From: Amycolatopsis vastitatis
Lineage (GTDB): Bacteria; Actinomycetota; Actinomycetes; Mycobacteriales; Pseudonocardiaceae
DNA: 64,000 nucleotides
Reading direction: 5' to 3'
Assembly (NCBI RefSeq): GCF_002234595.1
Contig: NZ_NMUL01000021.1
Location: 288,219 to 352,218, forward strand
Part shown: piece after piece, positions 7,549-15,502 of the stretch
Layout of the letters: each line of letters begins with the position of its first letter
Numbering within the stretch: position 1 is the first letter of the stretch
Program-made: the position numbers and the translations under genes
Notes under the pieces: model-generated
The model's database searches: none
Seen by the model: only the letters and a program-made list of their open reading frames with translations
Told to the model about the DNA's origin: nothing

Positions 7549-8181
7549 GTGCGAGGACCCGCCCTGCGCCGTGACCACGTCATAGCCGCGAGCCTGGCAG
7601 GCGCGGTCGTGATCGTCGTCGGCTACGCGTCCGGCATCGGCCTGCGTCCCGGTGGCACCGCCGACGCGGCGACCCCGCCCGTGGTCGCGGACGGCGGGCA
7701 CCCCGCCACCCCGGCAACCCCTGGCACGCAACCACTTCCGCCGGGTCTGCCCCCCGCGGACGTGCCGGCGGTCCCGCTGCCCGCGGTCCCCGTCGGCGAC
7801 CAGCCGGGCCAGACCGTGCCGTCGATGCCGTCGATGCCGTCGATGCCGTCGATGCCGGGCGACATCGGCGTGGTCCCGACCCCGGAGCCGGTGCCCACGG
7901 AACCCGGCTCGCCGGAACCCGCGCCGCCGCCGACGACCCCGGTGCCACCGGGCACCGACGTACCTCCGTGCCAGCCCGGTCTGCCGCAGCAGGTGCTGGA
8001 CACCGTCGGCGGGCTGCCCCTGCTTGGCTCCGTCACCACCAGTCTCGGGGTGACCGGGCCGAGCGGCGTGGGCGCGCTCGTCCTCGGCTACTGCCGCACG
8101 ACCGACGGCGGCCTGGAGCCCGCGATGGTCCCCGCCGGCGCCGTCGACGTCCCGGCCACGACCGTCCCCAGTGGACGGTGA
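7549..8181 (+). CDS. Secreted or anchored proline-rich protein, first gene of copD operon
   Basis: A 210-residue protein with an N-terminal hydrophobic helix at about residues 14-33, followed by a long Pro/Ala/Thr/Val-rich region that includes four SMP tripeptides in tandem. The C-terminal block has two cysteines (VPPCQPGLPQQVLDTVGGLPLLGS and VLGYCRTTDGG) that could form a disulfide. It looks like a wall-spanning, secreted protein. The GTG start has GGAGG nine bases upstream; a TTG five codons earlier is less likely. It overlaps copD by four bases (GTGA). I do not recognise the family; the operon suggests a copper or redox role. Confidence 0.72.
   Translation: MRGPALRRDHVIAASLAGAVVIVVGYASGIGLRPGGTADAATPPVVADGGHPATPATPGTQPLPPGLPPADVPAVPLPAVPVGDQPGQTVPSMPSMPSMPSMPGDIGVVPTPEPVPTEPGSPEPAPPPTTPVPPGTDVPPCQPGLPQQVLDTVGGLPLLGSVTTSLGVTGPSGVGALVLGYCRTTDGGLEPAMVPAGAVDVPATTVPSGR
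7822..7857 (+). repeat. Four tandem 9-bp units (TCGATGCCG)
   Basis: Four identical 9-base units encode Ser-Met-Pro repeated four times within the secreted protein of the copper operon. The unit is a multiple of three, so copy-number change would keep the frame. Methionine spacing of three residues could give weak Cu(I) ligands; that is inference. Confidence 0.9.
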
Positions 8182-9092
8182 GCGTGGAACCCGTCAAGGC
8201 CTGGTACGTGCTCGCCCGCACCGTCGACTACGCCGGCCTCACGCTGTTCGCCGGCGGGCTGCTGTTCCTGGCCGTGCTCTGGCCCGCCGGGGCAGGCCAC
8301 CGCGGCGCCCGTTCGGTGCTGGTGACCGGCTGGCTCCTCGGCCTGCTCGGCACGCTCGCCGGCCTGGGGCTGCAAGCGGCGTGGGCCGCGCAACGCCCGC
8401 CGGGCGACCTCTTCGCCTGGGACCTCCTCAGCCAGGCACTGGACAGCCAGTTCGGGCGGATCTGGTTCGCCAGGGCCCTGCTGTGGCTGCTCGGCGGCGT
8501 GGTGCTGGCCTGGCTGCTGCAACGCGGCCGCGCCGCCGCGACGGCGTTGCCCTGGCGCGTCGGGACCGGCGCGGTCCTGCTCGGGCTGCTCCGCACGACC
8601 GGGCTCACCGGCCACGCGGTGGAGAGCACCCGGCCGTGGCTGACGCAGCTCGCGGATCTCGCCCACCTCGCGGGAGCCTCCGCGTGGATCGGCGGTCTCG
8701 CCGTGCTGCTGTTCGGCGTCCTCGCCCGCCGTGACCCCGAGGAACTCGCCGCGGTCGTCCCCCGGTATTCGAAGTTGGCGATGACGTCGGTCGCCGTGGT
8801 GGTCGCCGCGGGCACGGTGCTCGCGTGGCAGACCATCGGCAGCTTCGGCCGGGTGTTCAGCACGGCCTACGGGCAGACCCTGCTGGTCAAGCTCGCCGTG
8901 CTCGCCGCCGTGCTGCTCATCGCGCAGGCCAGCCGCAGCTGGGTGGGCCGCCGCCTCGACTTCGCCGTCGTGCTGCGCGGGGACGCCGCCACCGTCCGCC
9001 CGTTCGTCTATTCCGTCGCCGCCGAGACCACGCTCGTGCTCGTGGTCCTCCTCGCGGCGAGCTTCCTCGTCACGGCCAGCCCCGGCCGATGA
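8178..9092 (+). CDS. CopD-family integral membrane protein
   Basis: A 304-residue integral membrane protein of the CopD family, thought to move copper across the cytoplasmic membrane together with CopC. About eight hydrophobic segments are visible. The conserved CopD core LADLAHLAGASAWIGGLAVLLFGVL holds the His near residue 160, and YGQTLLVKLAVLAAVLLIAQASRSWV follows the FGRVFSTA segment. The GTG start at 8178 overlaps the upstream stop; a second GTG two codons later is possible. The stop lies 23 bases before the cupredoxin gene, so the operon continues. Confidence 0.87.
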   Translation: MSVEPVKAWYVLARTVDYAGLTLFAGGLLFLAVLWPAGAGHRGARSVLVTGWLLGLLGTLAGLGLQAAWAAQRPPGDLFAWDLLSQALDSQFGRIWFARALLWLLGGVVLAWLLQRGRAAATALPWRVGTGAVLLGLLRTTGLTGHAVESTRPWLTQLADLAHLAGASAWIGGLAVLLFGVLARRDPEELAAVVPRYSKLAMTSVAVVVAAGTVLAWQTIGSFGRVFSTAYGQTLLVKLAVLAAVLLIAQASRSWVGRRLDFAVVLRGDAATVRPFVYSVAAETTLVLVVLLAASFLVTASPGR

Positions 9093-9115
9093 TCACCCCC
9101 GAAAGGAGTCTCTCG

Positions 9116-10096
9116 ATGGACAACCCCAACCCCGCCGCCCCCGAGCAGCCGGAGGTGGTGCGGCGACGGCGGAACTGGCCGATCGCCGTGGCGATCCTCG
9201 CCCTGGCGACGGCGTTGTTCAGTCTCTCCACGCTTCGCGGCGGGCAGACCGAACAGGCCGCGCCGAGCCAGGCCGCGAACGTCGACCTCGCCGCGCTGGC
9301 CCAGCAGGGTCCGCTCGCGGTTCCGCTCTACCAGGGCCTCGCCGCGGAACAGGCCGGTGGCGCCGCGGCCGCCGCGCCGGCTGCCGCGCCGACGACGAAG
9401 TCGGTCGACGCGATGGGCTACAAGTTCACCCCGGCGAGCCTGACCATCTCGGTGGGCGACACGGTGACGTGGACCAACCACGACACCGCGCCGCACAACA
9501 TCGTGGTCACCGACGGGCCGGAGAAGTTCACCTCGCCGACCCTGCAGACCGGGCAGACGTTCAGCCACACCTTCACCAAGGCCGGGACCTACTCCTACTA
9601 CTGCGCGATCCACCCGGACATGAAGGCCACCATCACCGTCACCGGCACGGCCCCGACGACGGCCCCGCCGACCTCGGCCCCGACGTCCGCGCCGACGACG
9701 GACCCGACCCACTCGATGCCGATGCCGTCCACCCCGGCCGGCGGCGGCTCCTGCGTGCCGAAGTCGGTCCTGCAGCCGATCTTCGACCACATCAAGAGCG
9801 CGCACCTGGAGACCTCACCGGGTCAGCAGGTGCAGGACATCCTCAACCTGGACCAGTACATCAAGACCCACACGGTGTGGCTGGAAACGGTGCTCGCCCC
9901 GGCGTTCGACGGGTCGGCGGAAAAGGTCGTCACCGACACCCTCGCCCCGATCGTCGCGCACATCAAGAGCGCGCACCTCGAGGAGTCGCTGGGCCAGCAG
10001 GTGACCGACCTGCTGAACCTCGACCAGTACATCAAGACGCACACGGTGTGGCTCGAAAACGTGCTCACGCCGATGCTGAACCAGGCGAGCTGCTGA
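9116..10096 (+). CDS. Membrane-anchored cupredoxin with duplicated C-terminal module
   Basis: A 326-residue protein with an N-terminal membrane anchor at residues 20-38, an Ala-rich linker, a plastocyanin/amicyanin-type domain at about 95-177, a Thr/Pro linker and a C-terminal duplicated region. Type 1 copper ligands are all present: His127 in APHNIV, Cys163 and His166 in YYCAIHPDM, and Met169. The region from residue 221 to about 320 consists of two copies of a module with HIKSAHLE and LNLDQYIKTHTVWLE, offset by 57 residues. The ATG has AAAGGAG seven bases upstream. It probably works as an extracytoplasmic copper or electron carrier. The repeated module is not a family I recognise. Confidence 0.88.
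   Translation: MDNPNPAAPEQPEVVRRRRNWPIAVAILALATALFSLSTLRGGQTEQAAPSQAANVDLAALAQQGPLAVPLYQGLAAEQAGGAAAAAPAAAPTTKSVDAMGYKFTPASLTISVGDTVTWTNHDTAPHNIVVTDGPEKFTSPTLQTGQTFSHTFTKAGTYSYYCAIHPDMKATITVTGTAPTTAPPTSAPTSAPTTDPTHSMPMPSTPAGGGSCVPKSVLQPIFDHIKSAHLETSPGQQVQDILNLDQYIKTHTVWLETVLAPAFDGSAEKVVTDTLAPIVAHIKSAHLEESLGQQVTDLLNLDQYIKTHTVWLENVLTPMLNQASC
9776..10072 (+). repeat. Internal gene duplication, 171-bp period
   Basis: Two copies of a segment of about 126 bases start at 9776 and 9947. Nucleotide identity is high in the stretches coding HIKSAHLE and LDQYIKTHTVWLE, with only third-position changes. This points to a recent in-frame duplication inside the cupredoxin gene. Confidence 0.85.
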
Positions 10097-10110
10097 GGTT
10101 CGCCGTCCCC

Positions 10111-10144
10111 GCGGGTGGCCCGGTCTTCCGGCCGGGCCACCCGC
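10111..10144 (+). terminator. Strong hairpin between cupredoxin and YceI-like genes
   Basis: Thirteen-base perfect arms (GCGGGTGGCCCGG at 10111-10123 and its complement at 10132-10144) enclose an 8-base loop. The hairpin starts 15 bases after the cupredoxin stop and ends 24 bases before the next ATG. It is a probable terminator or attenuator that lowers expression of the two downstream genes. Confidence 0.65.
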
Positions 10145-10167
10145 TCCCTTCCCCGGAGGCCATCCCC

Positions 10168-10617
10168 ATGACCGACACCGCCGTCCTGCCGGCGATCGGC
10201 TACACCCTGCGCCAAGACCGCTGCGTCATCGAGGTTTCCCCGCGCCCGCCCGTGATCCGCGGCCGGCTCGCCGCGACCGGCGGGCACTGGACGCCCGGCT
10301 CGACGCTCACGGTCACCTTCGACCCCGGCTCGCTGCGGACCGGGATCCCCTTCCTCGGCCGGGCGTTCCGGGGCGGCGAACTCACCTTCACCGCCGACGA
10401 AACCGGTGACGACCCCTTCGTGGCCGAGGGCCGGGTGGGCGGCCGAGAAGTCCGGCTGTGCGGGGACGTCCGGCACCGGGACTCCCGCAGTGTGGTCGTC
10501 TGGGCCGTCGGCGTCGTGCCCCCGGCCCGGCGGAAACCGCGGCGGGCGGGACGGCTCGTGCGGCTGCTCGCCCGGCGGCGGCTGCGCGTCGAGATCGCGA
10601 TCGAGTTCGTCCGATGA
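10168..10617 (+). CDS. YceI-like protein (tentative)
   Basis: A 149-residue protein without a signal peptide. The pattern is that of a YceI/lipocalin-type beta barrel: an initial YTLRQDRCVIEV strand, RGRLAATGGHWTPGSTLTVTFDPGSLRTGIPFLGRAFRGGELTFTADET resembling the YceI repeat with a T-G-xx-x-R core, then VAEGRVGGREVRLCGDV. YceI relatives bind isoprenoids such as polyprenols. The C-terminus is unusually Arg-rich. The stop overlaps the next cupredoxin ATG (ATGA), indicating coupling. The family call is moderate; a plain hypothetical label would also be fair. Confidence 0.6.
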   Translation: MTDTAVLPAIGYTLRQDRCVIEVSPRPPVIRGRLAATGGHWTPGSTLTVTFDPGSLRTGIPFLGRAFRGGELTFTADETGDDPFVAEGRVGGREVRLCGDVRHRDSRSVVVWAVGVVPPARRKPRRAGRLVRLLARRRLRVEIAIEFVR

Positions 10618-11231
10618 GGCGCGTCGCACTGGTCGTCGCCGGACTGCTGCTCTTCCTGAACCTGCCGTTCGCGGGGCCGGCGGCCGCGGCGACGCAGCAG
10701 GTGATGATGCAGAACTACGCCTTCTCCCCCGCCTCGCTGACCGTCCGGGTCGGCGACACGGTCACCTGGATGCAGCACGACGAGGCCCCGCACGACGTCG
10801 TCACGACGAGCGCGCCGGTCGCGTTCCGCAGCCCGCGCCTGTCGGCCGGCCAAAGCTGGAGCTACACGTTCCAGCAGCCCGGCACCTATGCGTACTACTG
10901 CTCGGTGCACCCCGACATGCGGGCCTCGGTGACGGTCCTGCCCGCGCCCGCGACGGCCGCCCCGAAACCGGCACCGACCACGCCGGCGGCGGCCAAACCG
11001 GCACCGGCCCGCACCCCGACGTCCGCCGGAGCCCCGGCCGCCGCGGCGCCGGCGACCACCACCCCGGCCACCACACCGCCGGCCTCCGCCGCTCCGGCGT
11101 CCACGCCACCGGTGGTCCAGCAGGCGGTCGCGGCGACCCCGCCGACCCTGGACCCGATGCTGCTGGTCGCCGGGCTCGTCACCGGGATCGCCGTGCTGTG
11201 CCTGCTCCTGCTGGGCTCGCGCAGGGCGTGA
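10614..11231 (+). CDS. Secreted, C-terminally anchored cupredoxin
   Basis: A 205-residue protein with a Sec signal peptide (residues 1-26), a plastocyanin-like domain at about 27-110, a long Pro/Ala/Thr-rich wall-spanning linker, and a C-terminal transmembrane helix (MLLVAGLVTGIAVLCLLLLG) with an Arg-rich end. The type 1 copper ligands are His60 in APHDVV, Cys96 and His99 in YYCSVHPDM, and Met102. It resembles the cupredoxin domain of the upstream gene but with the anchor at the other end. The ATG overlaps the YceI-like stop. It is probably an extracytoplasmic copper-binding or electron-transfer protein of the same operon. Confidence 0.88.
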   Translation: MRRVALVVAGLLLFLNLPFAGPAAAATQQVMMQNYAFSPASLTVRVGDTVTWMQHDEAPHDVVTTSAPVAFRSPRLSAGQSWSYTFQQPGTYAYYCSVHPDMRASVTVLPAPATAAPKPAPTTPAAAKPAPARTPTSAGAPAAAAPATTTPATTPPASAAPASTPPVVQQAVAATPPTLDPMLLVAGLVTGIAVLCLLLLGSRRA

Positions 11232-11236
11232 ATTCC

Positions 11237-11257
11237 TGTCCGGAACCTGTCCGGACA
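11237..11257. promoter_or_regulatory. Palindromic motif upstream of the GH76 gene
   Basis: TGTCCGGA at 11237-11244 is followed by the perfect palindrome TGTCCGGACA at 11248-11257, about 70 bases before the GH76 start. The spacing of 11 bases, one helical turn, suggests a repressor site, for example for a sugar-responsive regulator. Confidence 0.45.
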
Positions 11258-11324
11258 AAGGACTGGACCACTGGGATCAGGCCCCGACAATGGAAGCATC
11301 GCCCTTCAGCGTGGAAGGTGGCCG

Positions 11325-12749
11325 ATGAACTTCCTCGTTCCCTTGCTGAGCCTGGTCCTCGCGGCCACCCCGGCCGCGGTTCCGGCCGCCACTCCGATCT
11401 GCGGCAAGTACTGTGACACCAGGGATCCGGCGCTGTCACCCGGTGACCGCGAAGGCGCTTCGGCCACGACCGGAGGGCGCCGGATCTCCCTGCACCTCGA
11501 CGACGGCGACGACATGGGCTGGGCGGCGATCACCGGCGGCGCGGCCGGCGACCACGTCTGGCTGGACCGCTCGTTCGACGCCGGGCGGACGTGGGCGTCG
11601 GGCAGCAAGCTCGGGGACACCGCGACCCCGGCCGGGGCGACCGGCTGGCGGACCCTGATGTACAACGCCGACGACTGGGCGAACAAGGGCGTCGGGCTGC
11701 TGCGCGCGTGCGGGCAGCCCGGCGGGTCGGGGACCATCGCGTGCACCGGCTGGGCCCGCCCGACGTGGAACGCCTGGGACCGGCGCACCGCGGCCGCCAC
11801 GGCGCTGATGGAGCGCTACAACCTGGGCACCGGCCTGTTCGACACCACCGGGTGGTGGAACTCGGCCAACGCGCTCACCGCGGTCATCGACGACGTCCGG
11901 GTCAGTGGCATGGGCAGCTACCGCTACGCGATCGACACGACGTACACGAAGAACCTCGCCGCTCAGGGCGGCAACTTCCGCAACGACTACCTGGACGACA
12001 CCGGCTGGTGGGGCCTCGCGTGGGTGGACGCGTACGACCTGACGGGCGACAGCCGCTACCTGAACACCGCCCGCGCCGACGCCGACCACATGGACGCCTA
12101 CTGGGACGGCGTCTGCGGCGGCGGGGTCTGGTGGAGCACGAGCCGCACCTACAAGAACGCCATCCCGAACTCGCTGTACATCCAGCTGAACGCGGCCCTG
12201 CACAACCGGATCCCGGGCGACACGGCGTACCTGGCGCGAGCACGGGCGGGCTGGACCTGGTTCGCGGGCAGCGGCATGATCAACGGCTCGAACCTGGTCA
12301 ACGACGGACTGACCACCTCGACGTGCGCCAACAACGGCCAGGCGGTCTGGACGTACAACCAGGGCGTGCCGCTGGCGGCGCTCACCGAGCTGAACCGCGC
12401 GACGGGTGACGCGAGCCTGCTGACGAAGGCCCGCGCGATGGCGAACGCGTCGACGACCAACGGATCCCTGAACCCGGGCGGCATCCTCCGCGACCCGGGC
12501 GAGACACCGGGCGGCGGCGGCATCGACGGTCCGACGTTCAAGGGCGTGTACGTCCGGGACCTGGCAGTGCTCAACACGGCGCTTTCGGACCACCCGTACA
12601 CGAGCTACCTGCAGCGCCAAGCAAACTCGGCGTACGCGAACGACCGCAACAGCGCGGACGCGTACGGACTGCTGTGGGCGGGCCCGCTCGACCAGTCCGA
12701 CGCGGCCCGCCAGCAGAGCGCACTGGACCTGATGAACGCGGCCCCCTGA
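11325..12749 (+). CDS. Secreted glycoside hydrolase family 76 protein
   Basis: A 474-residue secreted enzyme of family GH76, whose characterised members are endo-alpha-1,6-mannanases acting on yeast mannan or mannosylated glycans. A Sec signal peptide covers about residues 1-21. The catalytic double aspartate of the family is seen in DYLDDTGWWGLAWVDAYD near residue 225; further conserved segments are ADHMDAYWDGVCGGGVWWS, KNAIPNSLYIQLNAALH and WTYNQGVPLAAL, a typical (alpha/alpha)6 barrel. The N-terminal 100 residues (GRRISLHLDDGDDMGWAAITGG) may be a separate beta-rich domain. The ATG has GGAAGG at good spacing. A long palindromic terminator follows. It presumably serves polysaccharide use outside the cell. 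Confidence 0.88.
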   Translation: MNFLVPLLSLVLAATPAAVPAATPICGKYCDTRDPALSPGDREGASATTGGRRISLHLDDGDDMGWAAITGGAAGDHVWLDRSFDAGRTWASGSKLGDTATPAGATGWRTLMYNADDWANKGVGLLRACGQPGGSGTIACTGWARPTWNAWDRRTAAATALMERYNLGTGLFDTTGWWNSANALTAVIDDVRVSGMGSYRYAIDTTYTKNLAAQGGNFRNDYLDDTGWWGLAWVDAYDLTGDSRYLNTARADADHMDAYWDGVCGGGVWWSTSRTYKNAIPNSLYIQLNAALHNRIPGDTAYLARARAGWTWFAGSGMINGSNLVNDGLTTSTCANNGQAVWTYNQGVPLAALTELNRATGDASLLTKARAMANASTTNGSLNPGGILRDPGETPGGGGIDGPTFKGVYVRDLAVLNTALSDHPYTSYLQRQANSAYANDRNSADAYGLLWAGPLDQSDAARQQSALDLMNAAP

Positions 12750-12753
12750 CCGT

Positions 12754-12799
12754 GTCGTGAGTGAGAAACAGTGTTCCAACCCTGTTTCTCACTCACGAC
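12754..12799. terminator. Bidirectional terminator palindrome between GH76 and htpG
   Basis: A perfect 18-base inverted repeat (GTCGTGAGTGAGAAACAG at 12754-12771 and its complement at 12782-12799) encloses a 10-base loop. It fills the 56-base gap between two convergent genes and begins five bases after the GH76 stop. Similar elements lie at 20706, 46394 and 57022. Confidence 0.85.
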
Positions 12800-12805
12800 C
12801 CCGGC

Positions 12806-14707
12806 TCAGAGCGTCTTTTCCAGGCGGCCGGCCAGGAGCCTGATGAACCGCGACGGGTCGGCCAGCTCGCCGCCCTCCGCCAGGAGCGCCATTCCGTACA
12901 GCAGCTCGGCCGTTTCGGCCAGGCCCTCGTCGTCCGGCCGCGACGCGTGCGCCTCGCGCAGGCCCGTCACCAGCGCGTGCTCCGGGTTGAGCTCGAGGAT
13001 CCGCTTGATCGGCGGCAGCTCCTGCCCCATCGCGCGGTACATCTTCTCCAGCGTCGGCGTCAGGTCGTGGGTGTCCCCGACGATGCAGGCGGGCGACGTC
13101 GTCAGCCGCGACGACAGGCGGACCTCCTTGACCGTGTCGCCCAGGGCCGTCGCCATCCACGTCAGCAGGCTTTCGAAGTCCTTCTTCTGCTGCTCGCGGG
13201 CGACCTCGGTGGCCTTCTTGTCCTCGTCCGACTCGAGGTCGACCTGGCCCTTGGCAATCGACTGGAACTGCTTCCCGTCGAAGCCCGGCACCGCGTCGAC
13301 CCACATCTCGTCGATCGGGTCGGTCAGCACCAGCACTTCGTAGCCCTTGGCCCGGAACGCCTCCATGTGCGGGGAGTTCTCGATCGCCGACCGCGACTCG
13401 CCGGTCATGTAGTAGATGTGCTGCTGGCCGTCCTTCATCCGCTCGACGTACGCACGCAGCGACGTCGGCTTCTCGGCGTCTTGCGTCGACGCGAACGACG
13501 AGATCTCGAGGATGGCTTCGCGGTTCTCGAAGTCGTCGAGCAGGCCTTCCTTGACCGCGCGGCCGAACTCCTGCCAGAACGTCGCGTACTTCTCGGCGTC
13601 GGCGGTCATCATCGTCTTGACCGTCGAGAGCACCTTCTTCACCAGGCGGCGGCGGATCAGCTGGATCTGCCGGTCCTGCTGCAGGATCTCCCGCGAAACG
13701 TTGAGCGAGAGGTCCTGCGCGTCGACGACGCCCTTGACGAACCGCAGGTACTCGGGGACGAGCGACTCGCAGTCGTCCATGATGAAGACGCGCTTGACGT
13801 AGAGCTGCACGCCGCGCTTGCGCTCCCGCATGAACAGGTCCATCGGCGCGCGCGAGGGCAGGAACAGCAGCGCCTGGTACTCGAACGTGCCCTCGGCCTG
13901 GAGCCGGATCGTCTCCAGCGGGTCCTGCCAGTCGTGGCTGACGTGCTTGTAGAACTCGTGGTACTCGTCCTCGGTGACCTCGCTCGACGAGCGCGCCCAC
14001 AGCGCCTTCATCGAGTTGACGGTCTCGGCCTTCGCGTCCTCGCCCTCGCCCTCGCCCGTCATCCGGATGGGCCAGGTGATGAAGTCGGAGTACTTCTTGA
14101 CGATCTCCCGGATCTTCGCCGGGGACGTGTAGTCGTAGAGGTGGTCCTCGGCGTCTTCGGGCTTCAGGTGCAGGGTCACCGCGGTGCCCTGCGGCGCGTC
14201 CTCGATCTCCTGGATCGTGTAGGTGCCTTCGCCGGTCGATTCCCAGCGGACGCCTTCGGTGGTGCCGGCGCGGCGCGTCACGAGCGTGACCTTGTCCGCG
14301 ACCATGAAGCTCGCGTAGAACCCGACGCCGAACTGCCCGATCAGGTCCTGCGACGCCGCCGCGTCCTTCGCCTCCTTGAGCTTGGTCAGGAAGTCGGCGG
14401 TGCCCGACTTGGCGATCGTGCCGATCAGGGCGATCACCTCGTCGCGGGTCATGCCGATGCCGTTGTCCCGCACCGTCAGGGTCCGCTCGGCCGGATCCGT
14501 CTCGATCGTGACGTGCAGGTCGGAGGTGTCCGCGTCGAGGTCCTTGTCGCGGTACGACTCCAGCCGCAGCTTGTCGAGGGCGTCGGAGGCGTTGGACACG
14601 AGTTCGCGCAGGAACGTGTCCTTGTTCGAATAGATCGAATGGATCATCAGCTGGAGCAGCTGACGCGCTTCCGACTGGAACTCCAGCGTCTCGATCGGGG
14701 TGGTCAC
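12806..14707 (-). CDS. htpG: Chaperone HtpG (Hsp90)
   Basis: A 633-residue bacterial Hsp90, a cytoplasmic ATP-dependent chaperone. The GHKL ATPase motifs are clear: [15 protein letters not shown] (N box), [13 protein letters not shown], and [17 protein letters not shown]. The middle domain carries [14 protein letters not shown] and [27 protein letters not shown]. Length matches the family. I use the GTG at 14707 because AAAGGA lies six bases upstream; the ATG six codons earlier lacks an SD. It is a single-gene unit ending at the palindromic terminator shared with GH76. Confidence 0.97.
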
Positions 14708-14885
14708 TTCCGGTCCTTTCCGCATGTCGAAGCAAGGTCAAAAGCCGAGGTGGGTCGATCCTACCGAGCACGTCCGACACTCCGGGCGATCGAGGGGCCG
14801 AACCCCCCGGACGGCGGGCGCGTCCGGTCCGGTGAAACACGATTGACGCAGCTCAGGGCGCTCGGCGACGATGATCCGCAGCAGA

Positions 14886-14916
14886 GCGGAAAGCCGCCCG
14901 CCGGGCGGCTTTCCGC
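14886..14916. terminator. Orphan GC-rich hairpin upstream of the HNH gene
   Basis: Arms of 15 bases (GCGGAAAGCCGCCCG at 14886-14900 and its complement at 14902-14916) meet at one central base. No gene ends here on either strand: htpG starts at 14707 on the minus strand and the HNH gene starts at 14944. It may be an attenuator in the HNH leader or the terminator of an unseen small RNA. Confidence 0.55.
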
Positions 14917-14943
14917 GTATCCGAAGCAGAAAAGAGGTGCCCG

Positions 14944-15405
14944 GTGAAGGTTCTCGTCCTCAACGCCGGCTACGAGCCGCTGCAGACCGTTTCCGTCCCG
15001 CACGCCATCCGCATGCTCGTGCGGCACGTCGCCGAGATCCACGAGGCCGAGGACGGCCTCGCCTACGGGCTGTTCCCGCGCCCCAAGATCGTGCGGTTGC
15101 TGCGGTACGTCGTCATGAAGTGGCGATATACGCAGCCACCGCGCTGGTCCCGGCGCGGTGTGCTGGTCCGGGACGGGCACCGCTGCGCGTACTGCGGGCA
15201 GCGCGCCACCACGATCGACCACGTGCGGCCGATCAGCCGTGGCGGGGCCCGGACCGACTGGCTCAACACCGTCGCCGCGTGCGGCGGCACGGCCCGCAGC
15301 TGCAACGCCCGCAAGGCCGACAAGCTGCCTGCCGAGGCCGGGATGAAGCTCCGCTTCGCCCCGTACGTCCCGGCGTGGGACCAGCTGCACCGGCTCGGCG
15401 CGTGA
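14944..15405 (+). CDS. HNH endonuclease-family protein
   Basis: A 153-residue HNH nuclease-like protein. The N-terminus VLVLNAGYEPLQTVSVPHAIRMLV is typical of the family found in many actinobacterial chromosomes. The nuclease core reads CAYCGQRATTIDHVRPISRGG, with a CxxC zinc pair and the DHV catalytic histidine, then LNTVAAC and SCNARKADKLP supplying a second cysteine pair. The GTG start lies at 14944. Its physiological target is unknown; the family is widespread and not clearly part of a restriction or mobile module. No partner gene is adjacent. Confidence 0.88.
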   Translation: MKVLVLNAGYEPLQTVSVPHAIRMLVRHVAEIHEAEDGLAYGLFPRPKIVRLLRYVVMKWRYTQPPRWSRRGVLVRDGHRCAYCGQRATTIDHVRPISRGGARTDWLNTVAACGGTARSCNARKADKLPAEAGMKLRFAPYVPAWDQLHRLGA

Positions 15406-15502
15406 GCGCGACCTGTCCGTCGGCACATCGGCGGACAGGTCGTTAAGCTCGAACCGATCGTCTTCCGCACGCGTGTGTCCGGGGGAAGGCCGGGAGGTCG
15501 TC

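Noticed and set aside
7819..7860. Tandem 9-bp units considered as a CRISPR-like array
   Set aside because: Units are contiguous without spacers and lie in frame in a coding gene.
14944..15405. HNH gene as part of a restriction system or homing element
   Set aside because: There is no methyltransferase, intron or mobile context, and this small HNH family is common in actinobacterial chromosomes.
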